Source: an uncultured Anaeromyxobacter sp. (lineage in GTDB: Bacteria; Myxococcota; Myxococcia; Myxococcales; Anaeromyxobacteraceae). From it: 37,403 nucleotides of DNA. The position numbers were made by a program, and so were the translations under genes. This document shows positions 8,311-16,228 of the stretch, one piece after another. The first letter of the stretch is position 1, and each line of letters begins with the position of its first letter. The stretch spans positions 1 to 37,403 of the forward strand of contig CAIQRS010000277.1 of NCBI GenBank assembly GCA_903874275.1, written 5' to 3'. The notes beneath the pieces are model-generated. The model was not told where the DNA came from and ran no database searches. It was given only the letters and a program-made list of their open reading frames with translations.

Positions 8311-9252
8311 TCAGTCCTCTCGACCCGCCAGCAGGACGAGGGTCTCCACCAGTGCACCGACAACGAAGGCGAGCCCCGCCCCGGCGAACATGGCCCGGCT
8401 CCGAAGGGACGGTCGCTTTCGCCCGCCGGGAGCGGGCCTGGCGGAGCGCTTCGCGCGGGAATCCTTCAATACGTGCCTCCAGGTTCGGCGATCCCCGTCG
8501 GACCGGTGTCGCAGCTGGACGTAGGTTCGGCCGTGCCAGTAGAGGCGACGGATCAGGTACCGGGGAGTGAGCTTGCCGCCACGGATGAGGTGACGGATCT
8601 CGGCGCCCGGATCGTAGAGGACCGGGAGCCCCGCGTTGGCGACCTTGAGCCCGAGGTGGGAGTCCTCGCCGCCGAGCAGTGGATTGCTCCGTCCCTCGTC
8701 GAATCCGAGCCGCGTGTCGAAGCCCCCCAACTGCTGCATGAGCGCCCGCGGAAGCGCAAAATTCCCGCTCATCGGAAAGTCGCCAGCCGGGAACGCCCTC
8801 GCTCGGTCCCCGGCATCGTAGGCCCCGAGCAGGGACATGAACTCGTCGGGAAGCCAAGCGGGGCGAGGACCCTCCCACGCCGGAGTGACCCGTCCCCCCA
8901 CCATTCCGGGTCTCGGCTTGGACTCCCGGAAGGCCCTGGCGAATGCGGAGAGCCACCCTGGTTCCGGGATCGCGTCGTCGTCGAGGAAGGCGAGGATCTC
9001 GCCGCAGGCGTGCTCGCTGCCCAGGTTCCGGGCGCGGGCCGCGCCGGTCACGTCGCTGTGGAGGTAACGTACCCGGGGGTCGTTCCCGAATCGTCCGGCG
9101 ACGGCCAGGCGGGAAAGGTCGTCCGAGCTCTGGTCGACGACCAGGAGCTCGAAGTCGGCGCAGTCGCCCGCCAGGACTCCGTCAATGCATTTCACGAGGA
9201 GTGCTGAACGGTGAATCGTGGGGATGACGACGGAGATGAAGGGTCCCGTCAT
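8311..9252 (-). CDS. GT2 glycosyltransferase with C-terminal membrane helix
   Basis: A 313-residue GT-A enzyme. GT2 motifs are FISVVIPTIHRSALL (5-19), LVVDQSSDD (37-45), AARARNLGSEHACG (71-84), FLDDDAIPEPGW (89-100, DDD metal site) and LLGGEDSHLGLK (192-203, catalytic ED). After a basic linker (265-285) a hydrophobic helix at about 288-309 ends the protein, suggesting membrane anchoring. The ATG start overlaps the upstream gene's stop (ATGA, 9249-9252); the longer open frame upstream is Pro/Arg-rich and unlike the family, so it is rejected. An 86-base gap with no recognised element separates it from the fusion gene downstream. Confidence 0.87.
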   Translation of the reverse strand: MTGPFISVVIPTIHRSALLVKCIDGVLAGDCADFELLVVDQSSDDLSRLAVAGRFGNDPRVRYLHSDVTGAARARNLGSEHACGEILAFLDDDAIPEPGWLSAFARAFRESKPRPGMVGGRVTPAWEGPRPAWLPDEFMSLLGAYDAGDRARAFPAGDFPMSGNFALPRALMQQLGGFDTRLGFDEGRSNPLLGGEDSHLGLKVANAGLPVLYDPGAEIRHLIRGGKLTPRYLIRRLYWHGRTYVQLRHRSDGDRRTWRHVLKDSRAKRSARPAPGGRKRPSLRSRAMFAGAGLAFVVGALVETLVLLAGRED

Positions 9253-10235
9253 GGCCCGGAGTTGCCGCGCTCCCGCGCTGCGCGCCTCCGGCGAAGCAGC
9301 TCGAGCAAGGGGTGGAGGAGGAGGACCAACTCGTGCTTCACCCGGGCGGCTGCGGACCCGCGCCGGTGCAACTCGAGTTCCTGGAGCTCGGAACCCAGGC
9401 GCTGCAGGGCAAGCGCCTCGTAGCCGCTCCGAATCTGCAGCAGATGCAGTTCCGCGAGGAAAGACCCCCGCTGGGCCATGGTCTTCGCCGCGTCGTGGCG
9501 GGTTTCCTCGGCCCACATCTCCTCGACTTCCACGATGCGACCCACAGCAGCGAGGCGAAGCCAGAGGTCGACGTCCATGACGAAGTGGTACCGCTCATCG
9601 AGGGGGCCCACCCGATCGATCGCGACCCGGGAGAAGAAGCAGGACGGCTGGGGCACGTGACCCACGTGGTTCCAGTCGGCGATGGAGTCCCTGTCGAGGC
9701 CGCGGGGAGGCACGCGGGGATGGACCACGGTGCCATCGGGCTCGACCGTCCGGGCGCTCGCCACCCAGGCGACCGCCTCTGGCTGCTCGGTGGCCGCGCG
9801 GGCGAGACCTTGCAGCGCGCCCGGGAGCAGCCGGTCGTCGCTGTTGAGCCAACCGAGCAAGGATCCCTCCGATCGCGCGAGCCCCTTGTTGATGGCGTGG
9901 GACTGTCCCCGGTCGGCTTCCGAAACCCAGCCGGAGAGCCACGGTGCGTACTTTCGAATGACGTCGACCGAGCCATCGGTCGACCCGCCGTCGATGACGA
10001 AGTACTCGAGACGCGGGTAGCCCTGGAGAAGCACGGACCGGATCGTCGCCTCCAGGAAGACTGCCTGGTTGAACGATGGGGTGACGAGCGTCACGCCCGG
10101 CGCGGCGGCCGCTGGGAGCCTCGCCGCCGGCGTCTCCGACGTCCACGGCCAGCCCTGCAGTGGTCGGGGGGGAGGAGGAAGCTCGGCGAGGGATGGGGTC
10201 TGGCGGAAGGGCATGGGCGAGGCCGCGACCGACAT
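9249..10235 (-). CDS. GT2 family glycosyltransferase
   Basis: A 328-residue GT-A enzyme. A Pro-rich leader with GWPWTSET (28-35), seen in some GT2 proteins, precedes the core. The core has LVTPSFNQAVFLEATIRSV (50-68), VIDGGSTDGSVDVI (80-93), DRGQSHAINKG (108-118), GWLNSDDRLLPGA (128-140) and VMDVDLWLRLAA (219-230). It resembles the GT2 at 3794-4588 in motif order (GG-S-DGT, NSDD, DLWLR), suggesting a related donor class. The last 60 residues are Arg/Leu-rich. It is the first gene of the leftward run 10235-1006, and its promoter should lie in the 71-base divergent gap before 10307. Confidence 0.87.
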   Translation of the reverse strand: MSVAASPMPFRQTPSLAELPPPPRPLQGWPWTSETPAARLPAAAAPGVTLVTPSFNQAVFLEATIRSVLLQGYPRLEYFVIDGGSTDGSVDVIRKYAPWLSGWVSEADRGQSHAINKGLARSEGSLLGWLNSDDRLLPGALQGLARAATEQPEAVAWVASARTVEPDGTVVHPRVPPRGLDRDSIADWNHVGHVPQPSCFFSRVAIDRVGPLDERYHFVMDVDLWLRLAAVGRIVEVEEMWAEETRHDAAKTMAQRGSFLAELHLLQIRSGYEALALQRLGSELQELELHRRGSAAARVKHELVLLLHPLLELLRRRRAARERGNSGP

Positions 10236-10266
10236 TCTAGGTCATGCATGGCCCGGCGTCGCGAAA

Positions 10267-10301
10267 GCCATGGGAATCGGACGAAAGTGCTATTCCATGG
10301 C
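10267..10301 (+). repeat. Imperfect inverted repeat in divergent glycosyltransferase promoter gap
   Basis: GCCATGGGAAT (10267-10277) faces ATTCCATGGC (10292-10301) across 14 bases; the arms pair fully except for one bulged G. It fills about half of the 71-base gap between divergent genes starting at 10235 (minus) and 10307 (plus), and ends five bases before the plus-strand ATG. It could be an operator shared by both directions, or an mRNA hairpin near the GT4 start. No -35/-10 pair is convincing here. Confidence 0.45.
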
Positions 10302-10306
10302 TGCAC

Positions 10307-11401
10307 ATGCGGATTGCCATGAGCCTTCTCTCGCTCCGCCCCGGGAGCGTCGGCGGGGCCGAGACCTACGTCCGGGCACTCGTCCGCGAGTTGCCCGGGG
10401 TGGCCGGGGGCGATGACCTCCTCCTCGTGCTCGACCGCGACCTCGATCGCGAGATCGCCGCGCCAGGCTGGCAAAGAATGGTGGCACAGGTTTCCGCGGG
10501 GGAGGTCGTGGCCCGCCGGGTGCTCGAGGCGTACACGCCGTGGCGCGACCGCGGGCTCGAACGCCTCTTCGCCACCACCCGGGCCGACGTGCTCCTCTTC
10601 CCGCAACAGTCGATTTTCCCGGCGCGTGTCGAGGTGCCGTCGGTCGTCACGGTGGGCGACCTCCAGCATCTCGCCCACCCCCAGAACTTCGGGCTCTTCG
10701 ACCGGACCTTCCGTTCCAGGGTCTATCCACGCAGCCTTGCGGCGGCACGGCACCTCATCGCGGTCTCCGGGTTCACCCGGCAGGCGCTGCTCGAGGAGAG
10801 CCGGATCGAGCCGGCCCGAGTGACGACCATCCCCCACGGATTCACTCCGAGAGACGTGTCCGGGGTGACGCCGCACGAGGCCGGCGCCCCGTACCTCTAC
10901 TACCCGGCCGCCACCTACCCGCACAAGGACCACGCCACCCTCTTCCGGACGCTCGCGGTGCTGCGAGAAGGGGGAGAGCCCGGCTACCGTCTGCTCCTCA
11001 GCGGGATCCGGACCCGGGAGTGGAAGGGGCTGCGCCGGCTCCTGGGCGATCTAGGTCTCGACGACGTCGTGGAACATCGGGGGTTCGTCTCCCAGGCCGG
11101 GGTCGATGCACTCTACGCGGGCGCGGCGACGGTGGTCTTCCCCAGCCGGTACGAGGGCTTCGGGTTGCCGGTACTGGAGGCGGCCGTGTTCGGCAGGCGC
11201 ATCGTGACCTCCCGGCTACCGGTGTTCGACGAGATCGGGGTTCCGCACCGGTTCCAGATCGACTTCGCCGAACCGGATGCGCTGCTGGTGGCACTTCGGG
11301 AACCAGGGCCCACGGTGCTGGAGAAGCGACCGCTCACCTGGCGCGAGGTGGCGGAGCGGACGCTCGAGGTGCTGCGGAAGGTTGCCCGGAGCGGCCCGTG
11401 A
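10307..11401 (+). CDS. GT4 family glycosyltransferase
   Basis: A 364-residue retaining GT-B glycosyltransferase. The N-terminal acceptor domain opens with MRIAMSLLSLRPGSVGGAET (1-20), where the GG loop is typical. GDLQHLAHPQNF (117-128) and IAVSGFTRQALLEE (151-164) precede the donor domain. There, YPAATYPHKDHATL (199-212), GFVSQAGVDALYAGA (259-273) and PSRYEGFGLPVLEAAVFG (279-296) give the EX7E nucleotide-sugar site. The open frame starts 21 codons earlier, but the extra residues precede the conserved first strand, so this ATG is preferred. It is the first gene of a two-gene plus-strand islet inside an otherwise minus-strand glycan region. Confidence 0.88.
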   Translation: MRIAMSLLSLRPGSVGGAETYVRALVRELPGVAGGDDLLLVLDRDLDREIAAPGWQRMVAQVSAGEVVARRVLEAYTPWRDRGLERLFATTRADVLLFPQQSIFPARVEVPSVVTVGDLQHLAHPQNFGLFDRTFRSRVYPRSLAAARHLIAVSGFTRQALLEESRIEPARVTTIPHGFTPRDVSGVTPHEAGAPYLYYPAATYPHKDHATLFRTLAVLREGGEPGYRLLLSGIRTREWKGLRRLLGDLGLDDVVEHRGFVSQAGVDALYAGAATVVFPSRYEGFGLPVLEAAVFGRRIVTSRLPVFDEIGVPHRFQIDFAEPDALLVALREPGPTVLEKRPLTWREVAERTLEVLRKVARSGP

Positions 11402-11453
11402 ACCCCGCTCCGGAGCCCCGGTCGCATCGTGTAGCATGGGAGCGGTACCGGAC

Positions 11454-12293
11454 ATGAAAGTCGCGTCGATCACCGTGGTGACCCCCTGCCTCGACGCGGC
11501 AGGGCTGGTGTCCCGCACCGCGGAGTCGATCATGGCGCAGACCGCCGTGCGAAGCGGCCGGCTCCGGCTCGAGTACTTGGTGTGCGACGGAGGCTCGCGC
11601 GACGGGACGCTGGAGGCCGTCCGTCGGATCTGCGGCGAGGCGGCCGAGGTCCACTCCGAAAGAGACGGCGGGATGTACGAGGCCTTGGCGAAGGGGCTCC
11701 GCAAGGCCACCGGGGACGTGGTCGCGTACCTGAACGCCGGCGACGTCTATTCCCCTGCCGCGCTCGACGTGGTGGCCGACGTATTCGAGCAGACTCCGGC
11801 GCAATGGGTCACCGGGATCCAGGTCATGTACAACGAGGGCGGCCAGGTCATCGATGCCGTTCTCCCACACCGGTACCGAGGCAGGCTGATCCGCTCTGGA
11901 GTCTACGGCGGCCGGCTGCTCCCCAGGCACGTTCAGCAGGAGTCGACGTTCTGGCGGAGGTCGATGCAGGAGGACCTCGACTACGGCGCCCTCGCGGCCC
12001 TCAAGCTGGCGGGCGACTACTACCTGTGGACGCGGTTCGCCCGACGTGCCGAACTGCGGCTGGTGCAGTCCTGCCTGGGTGGGTTCACCTACCACGCGGG
12101 CCAGAAGTCGGAGGCCGCGGAGGCCTACCGTCGCGAGGTGGCGTCCTTCACCAAGCGGCCGGGTCCGCTCGACCTGCTGGTCGCCGCCGGGGACGGCTTG
12201 GCGTGGCACGCCGCGGCCATCCGATCCCGGGTGCATCACCGCCGCGCCATTCACTATGACCGGGCGACGCGCCGCTGGACGGACGAGCGCTAG
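11454..12293 (+). CDS. GT2 family glycosyltransferase
   Basis: A 279-residue GT2 enzyme. Motifs: ASITVVTPCLDAAGLVSRTA (4-23), LVCDGGSRDGTLEAV (42-56), ERDGGMYEALAKGL (69-82) and AYLNAGDVYSP (91-101). The usual NSDD metal motif is NAGD here, a variant seen in WcaA-like colanic acid and related GT2 enzymes; QQESTFWRRS and DYYLWTRFA follow. The ATG is preceded by GGGAG 12 bases upstream; another in-frame ATG six codons earlier is possible. Its TAG stop shares a CTAG (12290-12293) with the convergent radical SAM gene. Confidence 0.86.
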   Translation: MKVASITVVTPCLDAAGLVSRTAESIMAQTAVRSGRLRLEYLVCDGGSRDGTLEAVRRICGEAAEVHSERDGGMYEALAKGLRKATGDVVAYLNAGDVYSPAALDVVADVFEQTPAQWVTGIQVMYNEGGQVIDAVLPHRYRGRLIRSGVYGGRLLPRHVQQESTFWRRSMQEDLDYGALAALKLAGDYYLWTRFARRAELRLVQSCLGGFTYHAGQKSEAAEAYRREVASFTKRPGPLDLLVAAGDGLAWHAAAIRSRVHHRRAIHYDRATRRWTDER

Positions 12294-13384
12294 GAGCCAG
12301 CCCAGAGATCCTCGCCAGCGTTGTAGCGGCGCAGTCGGGGATGGCCAAGCACCTGCTCGTGGGGAATGTAGTAGGTGCAGGTGCGACAGAGCGGGTGGAG
12401 CTTCCCGCTTGCGAAGGAGTCCCGAAGGCCATCCATCGACGACCCCGTCCAGATCTCCCGCAGGGTCGAGGTCCTCGCGTCCCCGACGACGAGTTGCTCC
12501 GCCGCATCCATGCAGCCGCACCCCAGGGCCGTCCCGTCCGGCAGGATGGGAAGGTAGGTCAACGGAAAGAGGCACGTGCTGGGTCGCGGGGCGGAGGAGA
12601 CAGGATGGAGGCCGGCCCCCTCCGGCAGGTCGTCGCGGGTCACCAGCCCGCCCCAGTTGGCGAAGGTATTGATGACGTCGTTGCAGATGAACCCCAGATC
12701 CCTCAACTGCGCCAGCGTCGGGGACCGAAACACGGACTCGAGCGTTCGGTGGGTCCGCACGTGCAAGAGGAGTTTGCAGTGACCGCCTTCTCGCGCGTTC
12801 AAGGTTGCCAGGCGCTGGAGCGACGACCAGACGTTCTCGAACTGATCGACTCCGAACATGGTCCGGTAGTCGGCCGCGTCGAGCCCCCCGATGCTCACGT
12901 TGACGTGGTCGAGCGATCGCAGAAGGAGCAGGACATCGTCGTCCGAAAGTCTGGGGAGGGCGATCGCGTTCGTGAACATGTGCAGCGTGATGGAAGGGAA
13001 GGAAAGCTTCACGAGGCGGACCCGGTCGACCAGCAATCTGTCGAGAAGAGGGTCGGCGAGGAGCGGCGAGAATCCCAGGAATCCTCCACCGAGGTCGGAG
13101 TACTCCCCGCAGATCTTCTCGAAAAGGTCCATCTCCATCGTCACATCGTGCTGCGGTAGCTTTCGACGAGCGCAGAAGACGCACCTGGCATTGCAGCGGT
13201 CGTTGGTCTCGAGGGCGAGGTGGAGAGGGCGCGTGGCAGTGATGCGCTGCATGTGGGCGAGCGCCGCTCTCCGGGCGGGATCCAGCGCCCAGATCGCGCG
13301 CTGCAACGATTCCCGGGCACGGGTGATCACCCGCTTGGCCGGGTCCGGAAGAAGCGTCGCGATCCTACGAAGGGACGGGGCCAT
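12290..13384 (-). CDS. Radical SAM protein with SPASM-type C-terminal cysteines
   Basis: A 364-residue radical SAM enzyme. The 4Fe-4S/SAM motif is NDRCNARCVFCARR (61-74; Cys64, Cys68, Cys71, spacing CX3CX2C). A barrel core follows, with VNVSIGGLDAADYR (161-174). The C-terminus carries further cysteines: Cys271 (STCLFPLTY), Cys289 and Cys291 (ALGCGCMDAAEQ), Cys333 and Cys336 (PLCRTCTYY). The order, with a GDARTSTLREIW linker (301-312), is that of a SPASM/twitch auxiliary-cluster domain. It is the last gene of the leftward glycan run and starts in a TGATG overlap with the GT-like gene. Substrate unknown; context points to sugar modification (epimerisation, dehydration or methyl transfer) rather than peptide modification, because no precursor peptide is visible nearby. 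Confidence 0.88.
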   Translation of the reverse strand: MAPSLRRIATLLPDPAKRVITRARESLQRAIWALDPARRAALAHMQRITATRPLHLALETNDRCNARCVFCARRKLPQHDVTMEMDLFEKICGEYSDLGGGFLGFSPLLADPLLDRLLVDRVRLVKLSFPSITLHMFTNAIALPRLSDDDVLLLLRSLDHVNVSIGGLDAADYRTMFGVDQFENVWSSLQRLATLNAREGGHCKLLLHVRTHRTLESVFRSPTLAQLRDLGFICNDVINTFANWGGLVTRDDLPEGAGLHPVSSAPRPSTCLFPLTYLPILPDGTALGCGCMDAAEQLVVGDARTSTLREIWTGSSMDGLRDSFASGKLHPLCRTCTYYIPHEQVLGHPRLRRYNAGEDLWAGS

Positions 13385-14277
13385 CAACGAGCGGATCCAG
13401 GGCGCCTTGCGACCCAATCGAGGAGCCTGCGCACCCGGCCGCGAGGCATTCTGCACGCGCCCTGCCACAGTCGGGGGCAGTCGGGATGCTCGACCGGATC
13501 GGGCCAGCGGATCGGGTGCTGCGGAAGCGGGCCGAGACGGGCATTGAGCCAGCGGGTGTCCTGGCCGGCGTTGCTGGCGTGCGCGTCGAGCCCGGCGTGG
13601 GTGACCAGGCTGTGCGGCGGACGCAAGCAGAGGCCTCCCCTCGCGATGTGCAGGTAGGACCACCGCACCGCCCAGATGTTGCGGGCCTTCTCGTTCCGCG
13701 CCATCTCCACGAGGTCGTCCCCGTAGCGTGCCGGATCGATCCCCCTGGCGACGGCGTCCTCCAGATGGGCGAGGGCGTCCCGCTCCATCCCCCGCCAGGC
13801 CCGGCGCCAGGTGCCCCAGAACAAGCACTCGGTCCGACCGTCGAAGTAGGGACCATCCACCCTCGCGGGGGTGGTGCGCGGGTGTGTCCATGCCGTCACG
13901 CTGAGAACGTCGGGCGCGTCCCGGTAGCGCTCCAGGGCCTCGCAGACGAAGTCGTACGTCCCGGGGATGAACTCCAGGTCGTCCTCGACGACGACGATCG
14001 ATTCGTGTGTCGCAAGGACCTCCTCCACGCCGGCGCGGATCGACACGCCGAGGCCGAGGTTCACTGGCCGCTCCACGACCGTCACCTCCGCCCAGTCCAC
14101 GGCGCGGAGCAACCTGCGAACGCCGTCGACCGCCTCCACTTCGGCAGGCGACCGGGGGCCGTCGCTGAATGCATAGAGGAGACGGACGCCGTTCTCCTCC
14201 AGGTACCCAAGCGTCCGCGCGAGGCAGTCCGTCCGCAGGTAGGCGAAGAGGGCCACCGGGACGCGAGGCGGGCTCAT
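13384..14277 (-). CDS. GT-A-fold glycosyltransferase-like protein (EDD motif)
   Basis: A 297-residue protein with a glycosyltransferase-A look. VPVALFAYLRTDCLARTL (6-23) is the first strand and helix. VVERPVNLGLGVSIRAGVE (67-85) is the nucleotide-binding region, and SIVVVEDDLEFIPG (93-106) holds an EDD metal-binding motif like that of GnT-I (GT13) and related bacterial transferases. ECLFWGTWRRAWRGME (150-165) follows, another conserved patch in this group. It starts in an ATGA overlap with the upstream GT4 and ends in a TGATG overlap with the radical SAM gene, tightly linking the three products. Donor sugar unknown. Confidence 0.8.
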   Translation of the reverse strand: MSPPRVPVALFAYLRTDCLARTLGYLEENGVRLLYAFSDGPRSPAEVEAVDGVRRLLRAVDWAEVTVVERPVNLGLGVSIRAGVEEVLATHESIVVVEDDLEFIPGTYDFVCEALERYRDAPDVLSVTAWTHPRTTPARVDGPYFDGRTECLFWGTWRRAWRGMERDALAHLEDAVARGIDPARYGDDLVEMARNEKARNIWAVRWSYLHIARGGLCLRPPHSLVTHAGLDAHASNAGQDTRWLNARLGPLPQHPIRWPDPVEHPDCPRLWQGACRMPRGRVRRLLDWVARRPGSAR

Positions 14278-15431
14278 CGGTCGGTCTCCGGCCTCCAGCA
14301 CCGGATGGACGAAGCGAGCCCGTCGAGGATGCCGAAGACGCCGCGGACGAACTCGCGTCCAGTCCGCTGGCTGGCGCGGAGCCTTCCGCGAGCGATGAGC
14401 CCTTGCCGGAGCCCGGTATCCTCGATCGAGTTCCGGATGGCCTCCGCGAGGCGGTCCGGGTCGGTGGCGTCGACCCGAAGTGCGTCGTCCCCGAGCTGCT
14501 CCTCGGATCCGGAGACGTTCGCGGCGACGACCGGACAGCCGAGCGCGAAGGCCTCGAGCGGGGGCAGGTTCTCCGGACCGAAGAGGCTCACATAGGCGAG
14601 GCAGACGGCGCGGCGGTAGAGCGCGACGAGCTCGCCGGTCGTGACGAATCCCGGGAAGTGGACCCGGGGCTCGAGCCCAAGCTCCGCCGCGACATGGCGC
14701 ACGAGCGGCGCGATCCCCTTGTCCGAGCCCACCAAGACCAGGGCCAGGTCGACGCCCTGATCGCGCAGGATCCGCAGGGCGAGGAGGAGGTTCACGTGGT
14801 TCTTGTGAGGCCAGAACTGCGCCGGGTAGAGCACGAACCGCTCGGGAAGCCCGAACCGATCCAGGATCCCCGGAGCCTCGGGTGGCGCGGCGAGCGCGAA
14901 GCGCGGCGTGGGGTGAGGCAGCACGTGGATGCGCGAAGGAGGGACGCCGTAGAACGAGGTGACCTCGTTCCGCCCCGCCCCCGTCCCGACGATGACCCCA
15001 GCGGCCCGGCGCAGGTTGACCCGATACTGCCTCTCCCGGCGCTCCCACTCGCCTCCCGCGCTCACCTCCGGGAAGAAGGGTTGCAGCCGGTGCTGGAGGT
15101 CCCAGACGACGGTGAGGAACGGAATGTCGGTGGCCGGGTGCGAGGGCCCAAGGTTCCACACCAAATCGATCCCCTCGTGCGATAGCTCGGCCTCGAGGCT
15201 CGACCCCGAAAGGCGCCGGACCAGGCGCTTGCCCATCCCCGGCAGCTCCCGGTATTCGAGGTTGGCTGGATTCTCCGTGACATCCGGGGACGGGCGCAGC
15301 CCGCCGAGCGCAACGAACCGATGCGGAGACTCGCCCGCGAAGCGAGCGAGCTCGTCGAACACTTCGCGCTCGAACGTATGACCGCCGCCGACGTCGGCCG
15401 ACATCTGACTCCCGCGGACTCCGACGCGCAT
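14274..15431 (-). CDS. GT4 family glycosyltransferase
   Basis: A 385-residue retaining GT-B transferase. The N-terminal domain includes the Gly-rich ADVGGGHTFEREVFDEL (12-28) and TVVWDLQHRLQPFFP (107-121). The donor domain has YPAQFWPHKNHVNLLLAL (202-219), HFPGFVTTGELVALYRRA (258-275) and FGPENLPPLEAFALGCPV (284-301), the EX7E site with Glu287 and the Glu in PLEA. The sequence WPHKNH near the domain hinge is typical of mannosyl/rhamnosyltransferase-like GT4 enzymes, though specificity cannot be fixed. Two bases separate it from the methyltransferase upstream. Confidence 0.88.
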   Translation of the reverse strand: MRVGVRGSQMSADVGGGHTFEREVFDELARFAGESPHRFVALGGLRPSPDVTENPANLEYRELPGMGKRLVRRLSGSSLEAELSHEGIDLVWNLGPSHPATDIPFLTVVWDLQHRLQPFFPEVSAGGEWERRERQYRVNLRRAAGVIVGTGAGRNEVTSFYGVPPSRIHVLPHPTPRFALAAPPEAPGILDRFGLPERFVLYPAQFWPHKNHVNLLLALRILRDQGVDLALVLVGSDKGIAPLVRHVAAELGLEPRVHFPGFVTTGELVALYRRAVCLAYVSLFGPENLPPLEAFALGCPVVAANVSGSEEQLGDDALRVDATDPDRLAEAIRNSIEDTGLRQGLIARGRLRASQRTGREFVRGVFGILDGLASSIRCWRPETDR

Positions 15432-15433
15432 GG

Positions 15434-16213
15434 TCAGGCCTCCCGGGTTCCGCGCCGGGCCACGGCGACGACGTGCCAGGTCTTCTCGGTGACACGGCCG
15501 TCGAGGGAGAATCCATCCAGCCAGGCGAGCGGCTGGAAGTCCGCGGAGGTGAGCCAGAGCGCCATCTCCTGGACGAGGAAGTAGCGGTTGGTCTGGGTCT
15601 CCTCGAACGACGCGAAGGTGCCGTCGCGCCGGTGCTCGTTGACCCGGTAGCGAACGTGGGCCAGCTGCCGCTCGCAGTCGAGCTCGGTCTCGGAGATCCG
15701 GAGGACCTCGCCCGCTGGCGTCTCCCAGCGCCGCACCCGGACCGGGTCGAAGTCCCGGAGCATGGCGGCTCCGTGCCAGAACTCGAAGACCAGGAGCCCT
15801 CCGGGGCGTACCGTCGCGTGGATGCCCGCGAAGGTCCGCGAGAGCGCCTCGTTGGATCCGACGTAGCCGATGGAGTCGAACAGGCAGGTTGCGGCGTCGA
15901 AGGGCGCTCCGGGAACGTCCAGCCGGGCCAGGTCTCCGAGGTGGAAACGCGCCGCCGCGCCGGTCGAGGTGGCCCTGCGCCGGGCGACATCGATCATGGA
16001 CGATGAGTGATCGACGCCGACGACCTCGTGCCCGAGCCGCTCCAGTTCCAGCGCGTGCCGGCCGGTCCCGCAGGCGAGGTCGACGACCCGACGCGAGGGG
16101 CCCTCGGCGAAGCGGTCGAGGCAGTCGTGGACGAAGCGCGCCTCGGACTCGTAGTCCTTGGCCTCGTAGAAGAGGTCGTACAGTTCCGCGTGCCGGCCGT
16201 CATAGGAGCTCAT
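15434..16213 (-). CDS. Class I SAM-dependent methyltransferase
   Basis: A 259-residue methyltransferase. The N-terminal helix includes YDGRHAELYDLFYEAKDY (4-21). Motif I is RVVDLACGTGRHALELERLG (42-61), the acidic second-strand residue lies in VVGVDHSSSMI (64-74), and motif III-like ATCLFDSIGYVGSNEAL and PGGLLVFEFWHGA follow. The Y-D-x-x-Y start and CGTGRH motif resemble small-molecule or sugar methyltransferases of surface polysaccharide loci. Starts 15 bases after the DegT gene. Likely O- or N-methylates a nucleotide sugar or glycan (inference). Confidence 0.85.
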   Translation of the reverse strand: MSSYDGRHAELYDLFYEAKDYESEARFVHDCLDRFAEGPSRRVVDLACGTGRHALELERLGHEVVGVDHSSSMIDVARRRATSTGAAARFHLGDLARLDVPGAPFDAATCLFDSIGYVGSNEALSRTFAGIHATVRPGGLLVFEFWHGAAMLRDFDPVRVRRWETPAGEVLRISETELDCERQLAHVRYRVNEHRRDGTFASFEETQTNRYFLVQEMALWLTSADFQPLAWLDGFSLDGRVTEKTWHVVAVARRGTREA

Positions 16214-16228
16214 CCGGACCCCGCTGCC

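Noticed and set aside
8225-8956. In-frame upstream extension of the GT2-methyltransferase gene
   Set aside because: The extension overlaps the conserved GT2 at 8311-9252 in another phase and has no domain; family homology begins at 8224.
14278-15990. Long upstream extension of the frame ending at 13384
   Set aside because: It overlaps the GT4 and methyltransferase genes in a different phase and reads as Arg/Pro-rich; the real gene starts with the ATGA overlap at 14277.
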